A DNA stretch of 64,000 bases from Variovorax flavidus (GCF_030317145.1 NZ_JASZYE010000001.1:124001-188000); one strand, 5' to 3'. Counted from the first letter of the stretch, positions 1-10,283 are shown. A program made the numbers and translations. Notes: generated from the sequence alone by a model not told the origin.

Positions 1-1
1 C

Positions 2-2629
2 GCCAAGGACCAGGAGGCCATCGCGGTCGAGTGGACGCACAAGGCGGAGGCCTTGCTGGCGCAGCCCAAGCTCAACATCGCCGACGCGCTTGCCTGGCAG
101 CGCGATGCGGCAAAGGCGGGTGCCCCCTTGTCCCGGGAGCCGCTCGCGGGCTTCAAGCTGCGGCTCGCCGAGCGTGTGAAGGGCATCGAGGATCTGCAGC
201 ACCGCGCGCAGGTCCATCGCGAAGCGGCCGTGCTGCTGGCGCAGCGCTTCGAGGTGCTGTCGACCAAGAGCTGGCGTGACGCCCAGGCCGCGGAGGAAGC
301 CCTGCGGGCCGACGTCGCGCACTGGCAGCAACAGGCTGCCGAAATCACCGCCGACGGCAACTGGAGCAGCCTCGACGCGAGGTTTGCACCCCAGCTCGAA
401 TCCTCCAAGGCGCAGCTTCTGGTGGTGTCCGACGCATTCCATGGCGCGCTGGCCCAGGCCCAGGCCGCGGCGGCCGATGCCGCCGCGCCGCTGCCGCCCG
501 TGCCCGTGTGGGCTGACGAACTGCGCATTGCGCGAGGTGGCGCGCCCGAGGTCGCACCGGTTGCAGCGCAGAAGCCCGCAGCGCCGAAGGTCGATCCAGA
601 AAAGCGCGCTGCCGCGCAGGACGCCGTGCAGGCCGCGCTGGTCAAGCTCGAACAGGAAACCGCTGAAGGCCACGGCAAGGCCAGCGCCGGAGCGGCCGCT
701 GCGCTGCGCGCGGTGCTCAAGGAGCACGGCCGGCTGGTCGACGCTCCGCTCGAAGCCCGCGTGCATGCGGCCTTGGTCGCCGCCGGCGAGCTCGAAGGCT
801 GGCAGCGTTGGAGCGCCGACAAGGTTCGCGAAGAACTGGTCGCCAAGGCCGAAGGTCTGCTGAAGCGCCCGGAGGGTCAGGCTCTGGGCGGCCGCAAGAT
901 GCAGGAAACCCTGCGCAGCTTGCGTGAGCAGTGGAAGCAGTCCGACCAGGGCGGCGTGCCCAACCACGCGCTCTGGAAGCGTTTCGACGAAGCATGCAAC
1001 GAAGCCCACAAGGTCGTGGAGGCCTGGCTCGAAAAGGTCCGCGCCGATGCGGCCGAGCACCGCGCCCAGCGCGTCGCGCTGATCGAGGAAGTGAAGGCCT
1101 GGGCGGCAGAGCATGCGCAGGCATCGGACCTGAAGGCGCACAACCGCGCACTGCATCAGTTCGCCGACCGCTGGCGTGACGCCGGCCACGTCGGCGAGAA
1201 GGTGTTTGCCGAGCTCCAGACGCAATGGACCGAAGTCTTCGGCGCCGCACGTGCGCCGTTCGAGGCCGCGCAGAAGGCGAGCGTCGAGCGTCGGCAGGCC
1301 ATGATTGCCGAGGCGGCCGAGCTTGGCGCCGCGCCGATGTTGCGCATCGACGCCGTCAAGGCGCTGCAGCAGCGCTGGCAGGCGGAAGCCCAGTCGGTGC
1401 CGCTCGACCGTCGTCACGAACAGAAGATGTGGGACGCCTTCCGCGCCCCGATCGACGAGGCGTTCAATCGCAAGAGCGCGGAGCGCGAAAAGGCTTCTGC
1501 CGCGATGAGCGAGCACGACCGCCACGTGCTGAACGCATCGAAGGCGCTCGAAGCAGCCAACAGCACCGGCGATGCGCAGAAGATCCGCGCCGCCGTGGCG
1601 CAGCTGGAAGCCGCAATGCGCGGTGAAGCGCCCCCGCCTGCGCCCAAGACAGCAGCGGCGGTGGAGCCGACTCAACCGGCGCAAGCCGACGGCCCCGCCG
1701 TGGGCGCCACGGAAGTGGTCGCCCCGGGGCAGGCTGCAGCCGAGTTCAGCGAAAGTGCCGGGCAGTCGCCTGCGCCCGAAGACGCCGAAGCGGCGCCTGC
1801 CGACGTGCCGGCCGAGGTTGCCGCGCCCGCAGCCGATCTGATCGCTCCCGCCGACGGCGCAGACCCGTCGGCACGTTCGGACGCCGACGCGACCGAAACC
1901 AGCCCGACGCCGGCAGCACCTCCCAAGCCCTCGCCCAAGCCGGTGATCGCAGTGCGTGGCGATGACCGGCCAGGGAACAAGAAGGCCGAACCCGCGCCGA
2001 GCGGCCGCGGCGGCAAGTTCGGCGATCGCCGTGACAGCCGTGGGGCCCCCGGTGCCCGTCCCGGCGAGCGGACCCCGCGCGCTGGCGACCGGGGCGATCG
2101 CGGCGCTCCCGCCGGTGGCGGACGCTTCGGCGACCGCCCGCCGCGCTTCGAGGACCGTGGTCCGCGCCTCGGCGATGCTGCTTTCCGCGCGCAGCGCGAA
2201 GCGCTCGAACGTGCTGACCTCGCGCTGCGCAAGCTCGCGGCACAGGCGCACGGCGAAGCGCTCACGCAGGTGCTCGGTGCCTGGGAAAAGCGCGATGCGG
2301 CACAACTGCCCAGCGTCCAGGAACTCGGCCGCGCCGTGACCCCTGCCGTGCGCACCAGTTGGTCGCAAGCCGTCGGTTCCGCGCCGTCGGCGCAGGCCAA
2401 CGATGCGGCTGAAGCATTGCTGCGCCTCGAAATGGCGGCAGAAGTGCCGACGCCCGCGGAGCAACTGGAAGCGCGGCGAGCCTTGCAACTCAAGCTCCTG
2501 ACGCGACGCGGCGATCCGGCGCCGGCGCAGACCTGGGGTCAGGATGCCGGCAAGGTGCTGGCAGCACCGCACGATGCCGCATCGGCACGTCGTCTGCAGA
2601 ACGCGCTGAAGGCGCTCTTGCGCAAGTAA
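2..2629 (+). CDS. DUF349 domain protein, 5' end outside window
   Basis: The reading frame is open from the first complete codon, so the true start lies upstream. The visible 875 codons are rich in Ala, Glu and Trp and contain helical DUF349-type segments: a first around 800-1060 (QW and WxxF-type spacing), then around 1140-1290 and 1330-1500. A Pro/Ala-rich linker (about 1620-1950) leads into an Arg-Gly-Asp-rich stretch (about 1980-2190) and a final helical domain. DUF349 proteins have no firmly established biochemical role. The RG-rich tail resembles disordered nucleic-acid-binding regions, which is inference. It is convergent with mtfA, with a hairpin between them. Confidence 0.8.
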   Translation, partial: AKDQEAIAVEWTHKAEALLAQPKLNIADALAWQRDAAKAGAPLSREPLAGFKLRLAERVKGIEDLQHRAQVHREAAVLLAQRFEVLSTKSWRDAQAAEEALRADVAHWQQQAAEITADGNWSSLDARFAPQLESSKAQLLVVSDAFHGALAQAQAAAADAAAPLPPVPVWADELRIARGGAPEVAPVAAQKPAAPKVDPEKRAAAQDAVQAALVKLEQETAEGHGKASAGAAAALRAVLKEHGRLVDAPLEARVHAALVAAGELEGWQRWSADKVREELVAKAEGLLKRPEGQALGGRKMQETLRSLREQWKQSDQGGVPNHALWKRFDEACNEAHKVVEAWLEKVRADAAEHRAQRVALIEEVKAWAAEHAQASDLKAHNRALHQFADRWRDAGHVGEKVFAELQTQWTEVFGAARAPFEAAQKASVERRQAMIAEAAELGAAPMLRIDAVKALQQRWQAEAQSVPLDRRHEQKMWDAFRAPIDEAFNRKSAEREKASAAMSEHDRHVLNASKALEAANSTGDAQKIRAAVAQLEAAMRGEAPPPAPKTAAAVEPTQPAQADGPAVGATEVVAPGQAAAEFSESAGQSPAPEDAEAAPADVPAEVAAPAADLIAPADGADPSARSDADATETSPTPAAPPKPSPKPVIAVRGDDRPGNKKAEPAPSGRGGKFGDRRDSRGAPGARPGERTPRAGDRGDRGAPAGGGRFGDRPPRFEDRGPRLGDAAFRAQREALERADLALRKLAAQAHGEALTQVLGAWEKRDAAQLPSVQELGRAVTPAVRTSWSQAVGSAPSAQANDAAEALLRLEMAAEVPTPAEQLEARRALQLKLLTRRGDPAPAQTWGQDAGKVLAAPHDAASARRLQNALKALLRK

Positions 2630-2641
2630 GCGTGACAGGGT

Positions 2642-2667
2642 GCCGGCCTGCCTTCGGGCAGGCTGGC
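2642..2667. terminator. Bidirectional hairpin terminator
   Basis: GCCGGCCTGCC and GGCAGGCTGGC form an 11-bp stem, with one wobble-type position, closed by a TTCG tetraloop. It sits in the 40-bp gap between the convergent DUF349 gene and mtfA. There is no long T run on either side, so its efficiency is uncertain. Confidence 0.6.
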
Positions 2668-2669
2668 GA

Positions 2670-3467
2670 TCACACGTTGTCGATCGGCGTGAAGAATTCG
2701 TCGAACAACGACACCAGTGCCGGGAAGTCGGCCTCAAGGCGGGCGCGATTCACGAAGTAGGCCTCGCAGGCGACCGCGAAGAATTCGCCGGTCGACTGGG
2801 CGCCGTAGTCGTCCAGCCAGGGCGGCTCGCCGCCGAAGCGATCTGCCAGGATGGTTTGCTCGCGGAAGGTGTCATAGGCCGGCTGCAACACTGCAAACCA
2901 CGCAGCGCGCGCCTCCCGTGGGCTCGAGGTGCCACGGAAGCCCGGTGGCAGTGGCGGGCAGCCGTCGAACGCGCCACCGCCACGCAGGTCGATCTTGTGG
3001 GCGAATTCATGGATGACGACGTTGTAGCCCTCGGCACGCGTGACGCTGCTGGCAAGCACGTCCTGCCAACTCAGCATCACCGGGCCCCGGTCCATGGCCT
3101 CGCCTGCCACGACCTCTTCATATTCGTGCACGACGCCCGTGGCGTCGGTTGTCTTGCGGAGCGCGACGGCCTCGGAGGGATGCACCACGATCCCGACGAA
3201 ATCGTCATACCAGTTCAGTCCACCTTTCAGGTGCAGCACGGGCAGCACGGCCTGCGCCGCCACGGCCAGCGCGACTTCGTCGGTGATGACGAAGCCGTGC
3301 GCACCATGAAAGCGCTTGTCGCGCAGGAATTCCGCGGCGAGCTGGCGCAGGCGCTCCACGTCGGACGCCGGCCGCTCGCCAAGAAAGCGGTAGCGCGCGA
3401 GAGTGGCCTGCCAGGCGGCGTCGGGGATTCGTGGCGGCGCGCGCAGGCTGCGCAGCCAGGAGAACAT
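2670..3467 (-). CDS. mtfA: MtfA-type zinc peptidase (M90 family)
   Basis: A 265-residue protein with the zinc-metallopeptidase motif HEFAH at residues 153-157, preceded by a hydrophobic strand, as in MtfA (Mlc titration factor A). In E. coli MtfA binds the glucose repressor Mlc and has peptidase activity. Whether it has a Mlc partner here cannot be seen. The chosen ATG overlaps the lpxH stop codon by one base (TGATG), implying translational coupling; an upstream in-frame start would lie inside lpxH. It is the last gene of the leftward operon TPR–ppiA–ppiB–lpxH–mtfA. Confidence 0.88.
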   Translation of the reverse strand: MFSWLRSLRAPPRIPDAAWQATLARYRFLGERPASDVERLRQLAAEFLRDKRFHGAHGFVITDEVALAVAAQAVLPVLHLKGGLNWYDDFVGIVVHPSEAVALRKTTDATGVVHEYEEVVAGEAMDRGPVMLSWQDVLASSVTRAEGYNVVIHEFAHKIDLRGGGAFDGCPPLPPGFRGTSSPREARAAWFAVLQPAYDTFREQTILADRFGGEPPWLDDYGAQSTGEFFAVACEAYFVNRARLEADFPALVSLFDEFFTPIDNV

Positions 3468-4225
3468 CAGCGCAGGTCGACGCGTTGCGCGCCGGCGCTC
3501 GAGATGCACAGCAACTGCGCCCGCGCCGGATGCGCGGTGACATCCCAGTCGCTCAGCACGATGCGTTCGAGGCCGTCACCCAGCGCGTGCGTGGCCGGTT
3601 TGTGGGTGTGGCCGTGAACGAGCGTGCTCGCATTGGCCTGGCGGAGCCAATCGCGGGCGGCGTCCGGATCGACGTCGGCCCAGACCATGCCGGGGCTCTG
3701 CTTGCGGTCTTCGCTTTGTGCGCGCACCGAGCGCGCCAGGGCGCGGCGCTCTTCCATCGGACGGGCGAGCACGGCTTGCTTCCACTCTGGCGTCCGCACC
3801 TGGGCCCGGAACCGGAGGTACTCCGTGTCCTCGAGGCAGAGTGCGTCGCCATGGCTCAGCAGCCAGCGCTTGTCGTGCAGGACCAGCACGGTCGGATCGT
3901 CGAGCAGCGTCAGCCCGCATTGGGCCGCGAATGCGGCGCCAACGAGGAAGTCGCGGTTGCCGTGCATGAAGTAGACCGGTCGACGCTCGGCCGCCGTGCG
4001 CAGCAATTCGGCGCATTGCGCCTCGAAGCCGGGCAGGGTGGCTGCGTCGTCGCCGATCCAGACCTCGAACAGATCGCCGAGGATGAAGATCGCGTCGGCA
4101 GGCGTGGTCTCGAGATAGCCCTGCCAGGCGCCGAAGGTCGCGGTGTCCGAGGCCTGCAGATGGAGGTCGGAGATGAGATCGACCGTGCGCCAGCCTGCAG
4201 GAGCGACGATCTCGGCGAACACCAC
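3467..4225 (-). CDS. lpxH: UDP-2,3-diacylglucosamine diphosphatase LpxH
   Basis: A calcineurin-type phosphoesterase of 252 residues carrying the full metal-site series: SDLHL near residue 19, GDLFE near 50, GNRD near 90 and HGHTH near 204. LpxH hydrolyses UDP-2,3-diacylglucosamine to lipid X, the fourth step of lipid A synthesis at the inner membrane. A GTG codon is used as start, 11 bp after ppiB. The length is normal for the family. The gene lies between ppiB and mtfA and probably shares their transcript. Confidence 0.93.
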   Translation of the reverse strand: MVFAEIVAPAGWRTVDLISDLHLQASDTATFGAWQGYLETTPADAIFILGDLFEVWIGDDAATLPGFEAQCAELLRTAAERRPVYFMHGNRDFLVGAAFAAQCGLTLLDDPTVLVLHDKRWLLSHGDALCLEDTEYLRFRAQVRTPEWKQAVLARPMEERRALARSVRAQSEDRKQSPGMVWADVDPDAARDWLRQANASTLVHGHTHKPATHALGDGLERIVLSDWDVTAHPARAQLLCISSAGAQRVDLR

Positions 4226-4236
4226 GATTCGCGGGC

Positions 4237-4746
4237 TCAGCTCTTGACGACGGCCTTCTCGATCACGACATCCTCGAGCGGCACGTCGTCGTGAAAGCCC
4301 TTGCGGCCGGTCTTCACTGCCTTGATCTTGTCGACGACTTCCTTGCCGCCGACGACCTTGCCGAAGACGGCGTAGCCCCAGCCCTGCGCCGAAGGTGCAG
4401 TGTGGTTCAGGAAGCCATTGTCGGCCACGTTGATGAAGAACTGCGCGGTGGCGGAGTGGGGCGCGCTGGTGCGTGCCATCGCGACCGTGTAGTTGTCGTT
4501 CTTGAGGCCGTTGTTGGCTTCGTTCTGGATTTCTGCACCGGTCGGCTTTTGCGACATGCCGGGCTCGAAACCGCCGCCTTGCACCATGAAGCCGGGGATG
4601 ACGCGGTGGAACACGGTGTTGTCGTAGTGCCCCTTGGTCACGTAGTCGAGAAAGTTCTCGACGGTCTTGGGTGCCTTGTCCTGATCGAGTTCGAGCGTGA
4701 TCACGCCCTGATCCTTGATATGCAGTTCGACTTGGGGATTGCTCAT
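4237..4746 (-). CDS. ppiB: Cytoplasmic cyclophilin-type peptidyl-prolyl isomerase
   Basis: A 169-residue cyclophilin without signal peptide. Diagnostic pieces are [13 protein letters not shown] near residues 46-58 (catalytic Arg), FFIN and the VFGKV strand near the end. It catalyses cis-trans isomerisation of X-Pro bonds in the cytoplasm. It starts 15 bp after ppiA, whose product is a secreted paralogue; the two share most core motifs and look like a tandem duplication. A clear GGAGC ribosome site precedes the ATG. Confidence 0.94.
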   Translation of the reverse strand: MSNPQVELHIKDQGVITLELDQDKAPKTVENFLDYVTKGHYDNTVFHRVIPGFMVQGGGFEPGMSQKPTGAEIQNEANNGLKNDNYTVAMARTSAPHSATAQFFINVADNGFLNHTAPSAQGWGYAVFGKVVGGKEVVDKIKAVKTGRKGFHDDVPLEDVVIEKAVVKS

Positions 4747-4761
4747 GGGGGCTCCTTCGGA

Positions 4762-5343
4762 TTACTTCGCCAGGGTGGCGGATTGGATGGTGATGGTTTC
4801 GAGCGGCACGTCCGACATGCCGCCCTTGTTGCCCGTGCGCGCGGCGCGGATTTTGTCGACGACCTCGGTGCCGGAGACCACCTTTCCGAACACGGTGTAG
4901 CCGTAGCCGTCCGGGTTGGGCGCGTTGAGGCGGGCGTTGTCGACGACGTTGATGAAGAACTGCGACGTGGCGGAGTTGGGGTCGGATGTGCGCGCCATCG
5001 CGACGGTGTACTTGTCGTTCTTGAGGCCGTTGCTGGCTTCCAGCGGCACAGGCGCCCGCGTCGGCTTCTGCTTCATGTCCGGCGTGAATCCGCCCCCCTG
5101 GATCATGAAGCCGTCGATCACGCGGTGGAACACCGTGCCGTCGTAGTGCTTGTCCTTGACGTACTGCAGGAAGTTGTCGACCGTCTTCGGCGCCTTGTCG
5201 GGCGCGAGTTCGATGACGATATCGCCGGCCGAGGTGGTGAGTTTCACGCGTGGCGCGCTCTGCGCCCAGCTTGCGGTTCCTGCGAAGGCCAGCGTCGTGG
5301 CCAGAACCAGCGCCGTGCGGCGCGAAAAGGCTTGAAGTGTCAC
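4762..5343 (-). CDS. ppiA: Periplasmic cyclophilin-type peptidyl-prolyl isomerase
   Basis: A 193-residue cyclophilin with an N-terminal signal peptide (Arg-Arg pair, hydrophobic stretch, A-W-A-Q cleavage region around residue 28), so it should act in the periplasm. FHRVIDGFMIQGG and FFIN are conserved. No ATG is available; the GTG at 5343 is the only start that keeps a normal signal peptide, and the frame continues open upstream into the TPR gene region, which is coincidental. It lies 50 bp after the TPR gene and 15 bp before ppiB. Confidence 0.9.
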   Translation of the reverse strand: MTLQAFSRRTALVLATTLAFAGTASWAQSAPRVKLTTSAGDIVIELAPDKAPKTVDNFLQYVKDKHYDGTVFHRVIDGFMIQGGGFTPDMKQKPTRAPVPLEASNGLKNDKYTVAMARTSDPNSATSQFFINVVDNARLNAPNPDGYGYTVFGKVVSGTEVVDKIRAARTGNKGGMSDVPLETITIQSATLAK

Positions 5344-5393
5344 GGGAGGATCGCTTTCGACAAAGATGCGCCGCAGCGCGGTCTGCGCGCGCC

Positions 5394-5975
5394 TTACTGG
5401 CGCACGGGCTTGCGAACGGCAGACGTCGCTGGAGGCAGCGCGCTGGTCGTCGGAGTGCTGAACATCTGGCGGATCAGCGCGAGCTTCGGGGGCACGGTCG
5501 TGTTGCCGGATTCGAGCTGCTGGGCCCGGCCATAGGATTGCGCCGCAAGGCGAGCGTAGATGTCGCCGAGGTTCTCGTGCGCCGTGGCGTAGTCCGGGTT
5601 GAGCTTGATCGCCATTTCGAGCGCGGCGCGGGCCTTGTCGAACTGGCTTTGAGCTGCGTAGAGCGCCGCGAGGTTGTTGTAGGGCTCGGGCAGTTCGGGG
5701 AATTCCTGGGTCAGTTGCGTGAAGGCTGCGATGGCCTCGGCCTGTTTGCCTTGCTCGGTCAGGATGACGCCACGAAGGAAGCGCATCTGCGGGTCGCGCG
5801 GCTTGCCAGCGATGTAGGCGTCGGCCTTGGCCAGGGCCTCGTCCGCCTTGCCCTGGCGCAGGAGCGCATTGACGTCGGAATAGTCGTCGGCATGGGCCGC
5901 TCCGATCATCAGGGCCAGCAGCAGGACCGGGAAAATTCGGAGGAGGGATGAGAACGAGAAAGCGGCGTGCTTCAT
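5394..5975 (-). CDS. Secreted tetratricopeptide-repeat protein
   Basis: A 193-residue protein with a signal peptide (hydrophobic residues about 10-28, cleavage near AHA-DD) followed by about three TPR units, for example A-x-AxAxxP...NNLAALY and KARAALEMAIKLNP. A Pro/Ser/Thr tail ends the protein. TPR domains mediate protein contacts; the partner is unknown. It is the first gene of the leftward ppiA–ppiB–lpxH–mtfA operon and divergent from cysS, which suggests an envelope-assembly role next to the periplasmic PpiA. Confidence 0.85.
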   Translation of the reverse strand: MKHAAFSFSSLLRIFPVLLLALMIGAAHADDYSDVNALLRQGKADEALAKADAYIAGKPRDPQMRFLRGVILTEQGKQAEAIAAFTQLTQEFPELPEPYNNLAALYAAQSQFDKARAALEMAIKLNPDYATAHENLGDIYARLAAQSYGRAQQLESGNTTVPPKLALIRQMFSTPTTSALPPATSAVRKPVRQ

Positions 5976-6169
5976 GAAGCCTCAAGAGAAAGAGGAGGGC
6001 GGGCCTTCGTAAACACGCGGAAAATATCCGTCGGTGGCCGTTTACAATGCGCAGGATTGTAGCCGAGGGTCCACGTCCAGTTCCTCGTTGCCACACCACT
6101 TCCACCCCTGAAAAAATAGCGTCCTTCGCCCGTTCTTGCACGCGCGCGAACCGACGTTTTCCGAGCCTC

Positions 6170-7546
6170 ATGAGTCTTCGCATCTACAACACGCTCTCGC
6201 GTGAACTGGAGGAATTTTCTCCTCTGCAACCAGGCAGGGTGCGCATGTACGTGTGCGGCATGACGGTGTACGACTACTGTCACCTGGGCCATGCACGCTC
6301 GATGATCGCGTTCGACGTGGTGCAGCGCTGGCTCAGGACATCGGGGCTGGCGGTTGACTACGTGCGCAACATCACCGACATCGACGACAAGATCATCCGC
6401 CGCGCCGTCGAGAACGGCGAAAGCATCCGCGCGCTCACCGATCGCATGATCGACGCGTTGCACGAGGACGCCGACGCGCTGGGGATCGAACGGCCTACGC
6501 ACGAGCCGCGTGCGACGGAGTTCATTCCCCAGATGCTGTCGATGATCGCCACGCTGGAGCAGAAGGGCCTCGCCTACCGCTCGCCCAACGGCGACGTGAA
6601 CTACGCGGTGCGCAAGTTCCCCGGCTACGGAAAGCTCAGCGGCAAGACGCTCGACGAACTTCACGCCGGCGAGCGCGTCGCCGTGCTGGACGGCAAGGAC
6701 GATCCGCTCGACCCGGTGCTCTGGAAGAGCGCCAAGCCCACCGAACCCGAAGAAGTGAAGTGGCCCAGCGACTTCGGTCCGGGCCGCCCCGGCTGGCACA
6801 TCGAGTGCTCGGCCATGGCGTGCAAGCTCCTGGGCGAAACCCTCGACATCCACGGCGGCGGGGCGGACCTGCAGTTTCCGCATCACGAGAACGAGATCGC
6901 ACAGAGCGAGGGTGCCAGCGGCAAGCCGCTGGCACGCACCTGGATGCACAACGGCTTCATCAACATCGACGACGAGAAGATGTCCAAGAGCCTGGGCAAC
7001 TTCTTCCTCATTCGCGACGTGCTGAAGATGTACGACGCGGAGACCATCCGCTTCTTCGTCGCGCGGGCCCACTACCGCAGCCCGCTCAACTACAGCGACG
7101 TCCACCTCAACGACGCGCGCAATTCACTGAAGCGCCTGTACACCGCACTGCATCTGGTGGAGCCGGCTGCGGTGACGATCGATTGGAGCAATGCCTACGC
7201 GGCCCGCTTCAAGGCGGCGATGGACGAGGACTTCGGCACGCCCGAAGCCGTGGCGGTGCTGTTCGACCTGGCCGGCGAGGTCAATCGCACGAAATCGGCC
7301 GAGTCGGCCGGACTGCTGAAGGCGCTGGGTGCCTGCCTGGGCATCCTCCAGGGCGACCCGCAGGGTTTTCTGCAGGCGGGAACGACGCTGGACGAGGCGT
7401 CTATCCAGGCGCTGATCCAGCAGCGCGCCGACGCCAAGGCCGCAAAGAACTTCGCTGAGGCCGACCGTATCCGCAATGACCTGCTCGCGCAGGGCATCGT
7501 GCTCAAGGACTCGCCCACTGGCACGACCTGGACGTCGGCCCAGTGA
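6170..7546 (+). CDS. cysS: Cysteinyl-tRNA synthetase
   Basis: A 458-residue class I aminoacyl-tRNA synthetase. It shows the zinc Cys in [17 protein letters not shown] (HIGH-like HLGH), the second zinc motif at GWHIECS and KMSKS near residue 268. It charges tRNA-Cys; a tRNA-Cys gene is also in this window at 61516. The ATG at 6170 gives the usual N-terminus ([10 protein letters not shown]); the frame is open further upstream but without family similarity. The stop overlaps the next gene by four bases (GTGA). Confidence 0.96.
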   Translation: MSLRIYNTLSRELEEFSPLQPGRVRMYVCGMTVYDYCHLGHARSMIAFDVVQRWLRTSGLAVDYVRNITDIDDKIIRRAVENGESIRALTDRMIDALHEDADALGIERPTHEPRATEFIPQMLSMIATLEQKGLAYRSPNGDVNYAVRKFPGYGKLSGKTLDELHAGERVAVLDGKDDPLDPVLWKSAKPTEPEEVKWPSDFGPGRPGWHIECSAMACKLLGETLDIHGGGADLQFPHHENEIAQSEGASGKPLARTWMHNGFINIDDEKMSKSLGNFFLIRDVLKMYDAETIRFFVARAHYRSPLNYSDVHLNDARNSLKRLYTALHLVEPAAVTIDWSNAYAARFKAAMDEDFGTPEAVAVLFDLAGEVNRTKSAESAGLLKALGACLGILQGDPQGFLQAGTTLDEASIQALIQQRADAKAAKNFAEADRIRNDLLAQGIVLKDSPTGTTWTSAQ

Positions 7547-8211
7547 ACGCGGCGAGAACGACAGCCGTGGCCAAGGAGCCGATCGTCCAGGTCTTCACGC
7601 CGGACTACTGGGAAGAAGCCTGCAAGCACCTCGCCAAGAAGGACCGCGTCATGAAGCGGTTGATTCCGCGCTTCGGCGACGCCTGCCTGGAGTCGCGCGG
7701 CGATGCATTCACCACGCTGGCGCGCAGCATCGTGGGCCAGCAGGTTTCGGTGAAGGCGGCGCAATCGGTCTGGGATCGCTTTGCCAAGCTGCCCCGCAAG
7801 ATGACGCCGGCCAGCGTGCTGAAACTCAAGGTCGACGACATGCGCGCGGCGGGCCTGTCGGTTCGCAAGGTCGAATATCTCGTCGACCTGGCCCTTCATT
7901 TCGATTCGGGTGCCGTGCACGTCGATGCGTGGGAAAACATGTCCGACGAGATGATCATTGCGGAGCTTGTCGCGATCCGCGGCATCGGCCGCTGGACCGC
8001 CGAAATGTTCCTGATCTTCCACCTGATGCGGCCCAACGTGCTGCCTCTGGACGACCTCGGGCTGATCAACGGCATCAGCCAGAACTACTTCTCGGGCGAC
8101 CCCGTCAGCCGCAGCGATGCGCGCGAGGTGGCGGTTGCCTGGGCCCCTTACTGCAGCGTGGCGACTTGGTATATTTGGCGATCGCTCGACCCGCTACCGG
8201 TCGCATACTGA
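7543..8211 (+). CDS. AlkA-type DNA-3-methyladenine glycosylase
   Basis: A 222-residue helix-hairpin-helix DNA glycosylase. The hairpin motif [16 protein letters not shown] lies near residues 146-161, and the catalytic Asp lies in LPLDDLGL near 167-174. Enzymes of this family excise alkylated purines in base-excision repair. The GTG start overlaps the cysS stop (GTGA), so the two are translationally coupled. It lacks the N-terminal Ada-like or mixed alpha-beta domain of E. coli AlkA and resembles the short bacterial form. Confidence 0.9.
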   Translation: MNAARTTAVAKEPIVQVFTPDYWEEACKHLAKKDRVMKRLIPRFGDACLESRGDAFTTLARSIVGQQVSVKAAQSVWDRFAKLPRKMTPASVLKLKVDDMRAAGLSVRKVEYLVDLALHFDSGAVHVDAWENMSDEMIIAELVAIRGIGRWTAEMFLIFHLMRPNVLPLDDLGLINGISQNYFSGDPVSRSDAREVAVAWAPYCSVATWYIWRSLDPLPVAY

Positions 8212-8227
8212 ATAACAGGAGAAGACG

Positions 8228-9208
8228 TTGGCGAAACGAACCTTCCTCGACTTCGAGCAGCCCGTTGCTGAACTCGAAAGCAAGATCGAAGAACTGCGCT
8301 ATGTACAGACCGAATCCGCGGTCGACATCTCGGAAGAAATCGATCAACTGGGCAAGAAAAGCCTTCAGCTCACCAAGGATATCTACAGCGACCTGACGCC
8401 CTGGCAGATCACCAAGATCGCGCGGCATCCGGAGCGTCCCTACACGCTCGACTATGTGAACGAAATCTTCACGGACTTCGTCGAGCTGCACGGCGACCGC
8501 CACTTTGCGGACGATCTGTCGATCGTCGGAGGCCTGGCTCGCTTCAACGGCACGCCCTGCATGGTGCTTGGCCACCAGAAGGGCCGTGACACCAAGGAGC
8601 GCACCGCGCGCAACTTCGGCATGAGCAAGCCCGAGGGTTACCGCAAGGCGCTCCGGCTGATGAAGACGGCCGAGAAGTTCAAGCTGCCGGTGTTCACCTT
8701 TGTCGACACCCCCGGCGCCTACCCCGGCATCGACGCCGAGGAGCGCGGCCAGTCCGAAGCCATCGGCCGCAACATCTTCGAGATGGCGCAGCTCGAGGTG
8801 CCGGTCATCGTCACCATCATCGGCGAGGGCGGCTCCGGCGGCGCGCTGGCGATCTCGGTGGGCGATCAGGTGCTGATGCTGCAGTACTCCGTCTATTCCG
8901 TGATCAGCCCCGAAGGCTGCGCCTCCATTCTCTGGAAGACCAGCGACAAGGCGCAGGAAGCTGCCGATGCCCTCGGCATCACGGCGCACCGTCTCAAGGC
9001 GCTGGGACTGGTCGACAAGATCGTCAACGAGCCGGTCGGTGGGTCGCACCGCGATCACCGGCAAATGGCCGCGTTCCTCAAGCGCGCGTTGAACGATGCC
9101 TTCCGCCAAGTGAGCGACCTGTCGGTCAAGGAACTGCTCAATCGCCGCTACGAGCGTCTGCAGAGCTACGGCCGCTTCGCCGACACCAAGGCCGACAGCG
9201 GCAAGTAG
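8228..9208 (+). CDS. accA: Acetyl-CoA carboxylase carboxyltransferase, alpha subunit
   Basis: A 326-residue AccA. It shows the N-terminal helix ([12 protein letters not shown]), the TPGAYPG loop near residue 160, and [10 protein letters not shown] near 199. With AccD it transfers the carboxyl group from biotin to acetyl-CoA to make malonyl-CoA for fatty acids. Translation starts at TTG preceded by AGGAGAAG; no ATG or GTG is suitably placed. It lies 16 bp after the glycosylase gene and 37 bp before tilS. Confidence 0.96.
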   Translation: MAKRTFLDFEQPVAELESKIEELRYVQTESAVDISEEIDQLGKKSLQLTKDIYSDLTPWQITKIARHPERPYTLDYVNEIFTDFVELHGDRHFADDLSIVGGLARFNGTPCMVLGHQKGRDTKERTARNFGMSKPEGYRKALRLMKTAEKFKLPVFTFVDTPGAYPGIDAEERGQSEAIGRNIFEMAQLEVPVIVTIIGEGGSGGALAISVGDQVLMLQYSVYSVISPEGCASILWKTSDKAQEAADALGITAHRLKALGLVDKIVNEPVGGSHRDHRQMAAFLKRALNDAFRQVSDLSVKELLNRRYERLQSYGRFADTKADSGK

Positions 9209-9245
9209 GGCCGGGCGGGCCGTGGCCTGCCTCGAGCCGTCTCCG

Positions 9246-10196
9246 ATGGAAAATCCCGCCGCCCAAGCACTGGCATTCTGGGCGGCGCCGTTGCCGTTGG
9301 GCGTCGCCTACAGCGGCGGGGCCGATTCCACGGCGCTGTTGCACGCGGCCGCGCGCCGTTGGCCGGGACAGGTGCATGCGCTGCACGTGCACCATGGCCT
9401 CCAACGCGCTGCGGATGACTTCGAGGCGCACTGTGCGGCCACCTGCGCGCAACTGGGTGTCCCGCTGCACGTGGGGCGTGTCGATGCCCGTCATGCACCG
9501 GGGGAGAGCCCCGAAGACGCCGCACGCCGCGCTCGCTACGCGACGCTGGCCGGGCTCGCCCAGGCACACGGCCTGCAGGACGTTGCGCTGGCGCAGCATG
9601 CCGACGACCAGGTCGAGACGATGCTGATCGCCCTCGGCCGTGGCGCCGGACTCGACGGGCTGGCCGGCATGCCGCGGCAGATGCGGCGACACGGGGTGCA
9701 TTTCCATCGACCGATGCTCGACGTCCATGCCAGCGCGCTGCGCGACTGGATTGCGGCCAGTGGCACGCCCCACATCGACGATCCGAGCAACGCCGACCTG
9801 CGATATACGCGAAACCGTATTCGCGAGCAGGTGCTGCCGGCATTGGCTGCGGCGCTGCCGCAATTCCGCGAGACGTTCGCGCGCTCGGCACGTAACGCTG
9901 CGAAGGCATCTGCCCTGCTGGCCGATGTCGGTTCCAGGGACATGGCGCAGGCCGGTTCGCCGCCCAGGCTGGCCGTTCTGCGCACCTTGCCGCGAGAGCG
10001 ACTTGCCAATGCATTGCGCCATTGGCTCAAGCGCGACCACGGCTCGGTGCCGAGCGAGGCGCAACTGGAGCAACTCCTCGACCAGATCGAGGCATGCAGC
10101 ACGCGCGGCCATCGCATCAGCCTGAAGATTGCTGCCGGCAGGGTCGAACGGCAGGGCGACACGCTGCATTGGTACAATGCCCCGCCCTTGTCGTAG
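9246..10196 (+). CDS. tilS: tRNA(Ile)-lysidine synthase
   Basis: The PP-loop motif YSGGADST lies close to the N-terminus, followed by the HHGL and AQHADDQVET motifs typical of TilS. The enzyme converts C34 of tRNA-Ile(CAU) to lysidine so that it reads AUA. At 316 residues it is shorter than E. coli TilS but has a C-terminal extension of the usual type. The start is ambiguous: ATG at 9246 is used here, but an in-frame GTG at 9222 adds eight residues and neither has a strong ribosome site. Confidence 0.9.
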   Translation: MENPAAQALAFWAAPLPLGVAYSGGADSTALLHAAARRWPGQVHALHVHHGLQRAADDFEAHCAATCAQLGVPLHVGRVDARHAPGESPEDAARRARYATLAGLAQAHGLQDVALAQHADDQVETMLIALGRGAGLDGLAGMPRQMRRHGVHFHRPMLDVHASALRDWIAASGTPHIDDPSNADLRYTRNRIREQVLPALAAALPQFRETFARSARNAAKASALLADVGSRDMAQAGSPPRLAVLRTLPRERLANALRHWLKRDHGSVPSEAQLEQLLDQIEACSTRGHRISLKIAAGRVERQGDTLHWYNAPPLS

Positions 10197-10283
10197 CCCT
10201 CGGACCTTGCGCTGAAGTTGGCTTTCGATGGGCGCACGGACGCCGGCATTGCGGCGCCCGAACCCTTCTCTTTGACTTCACCC

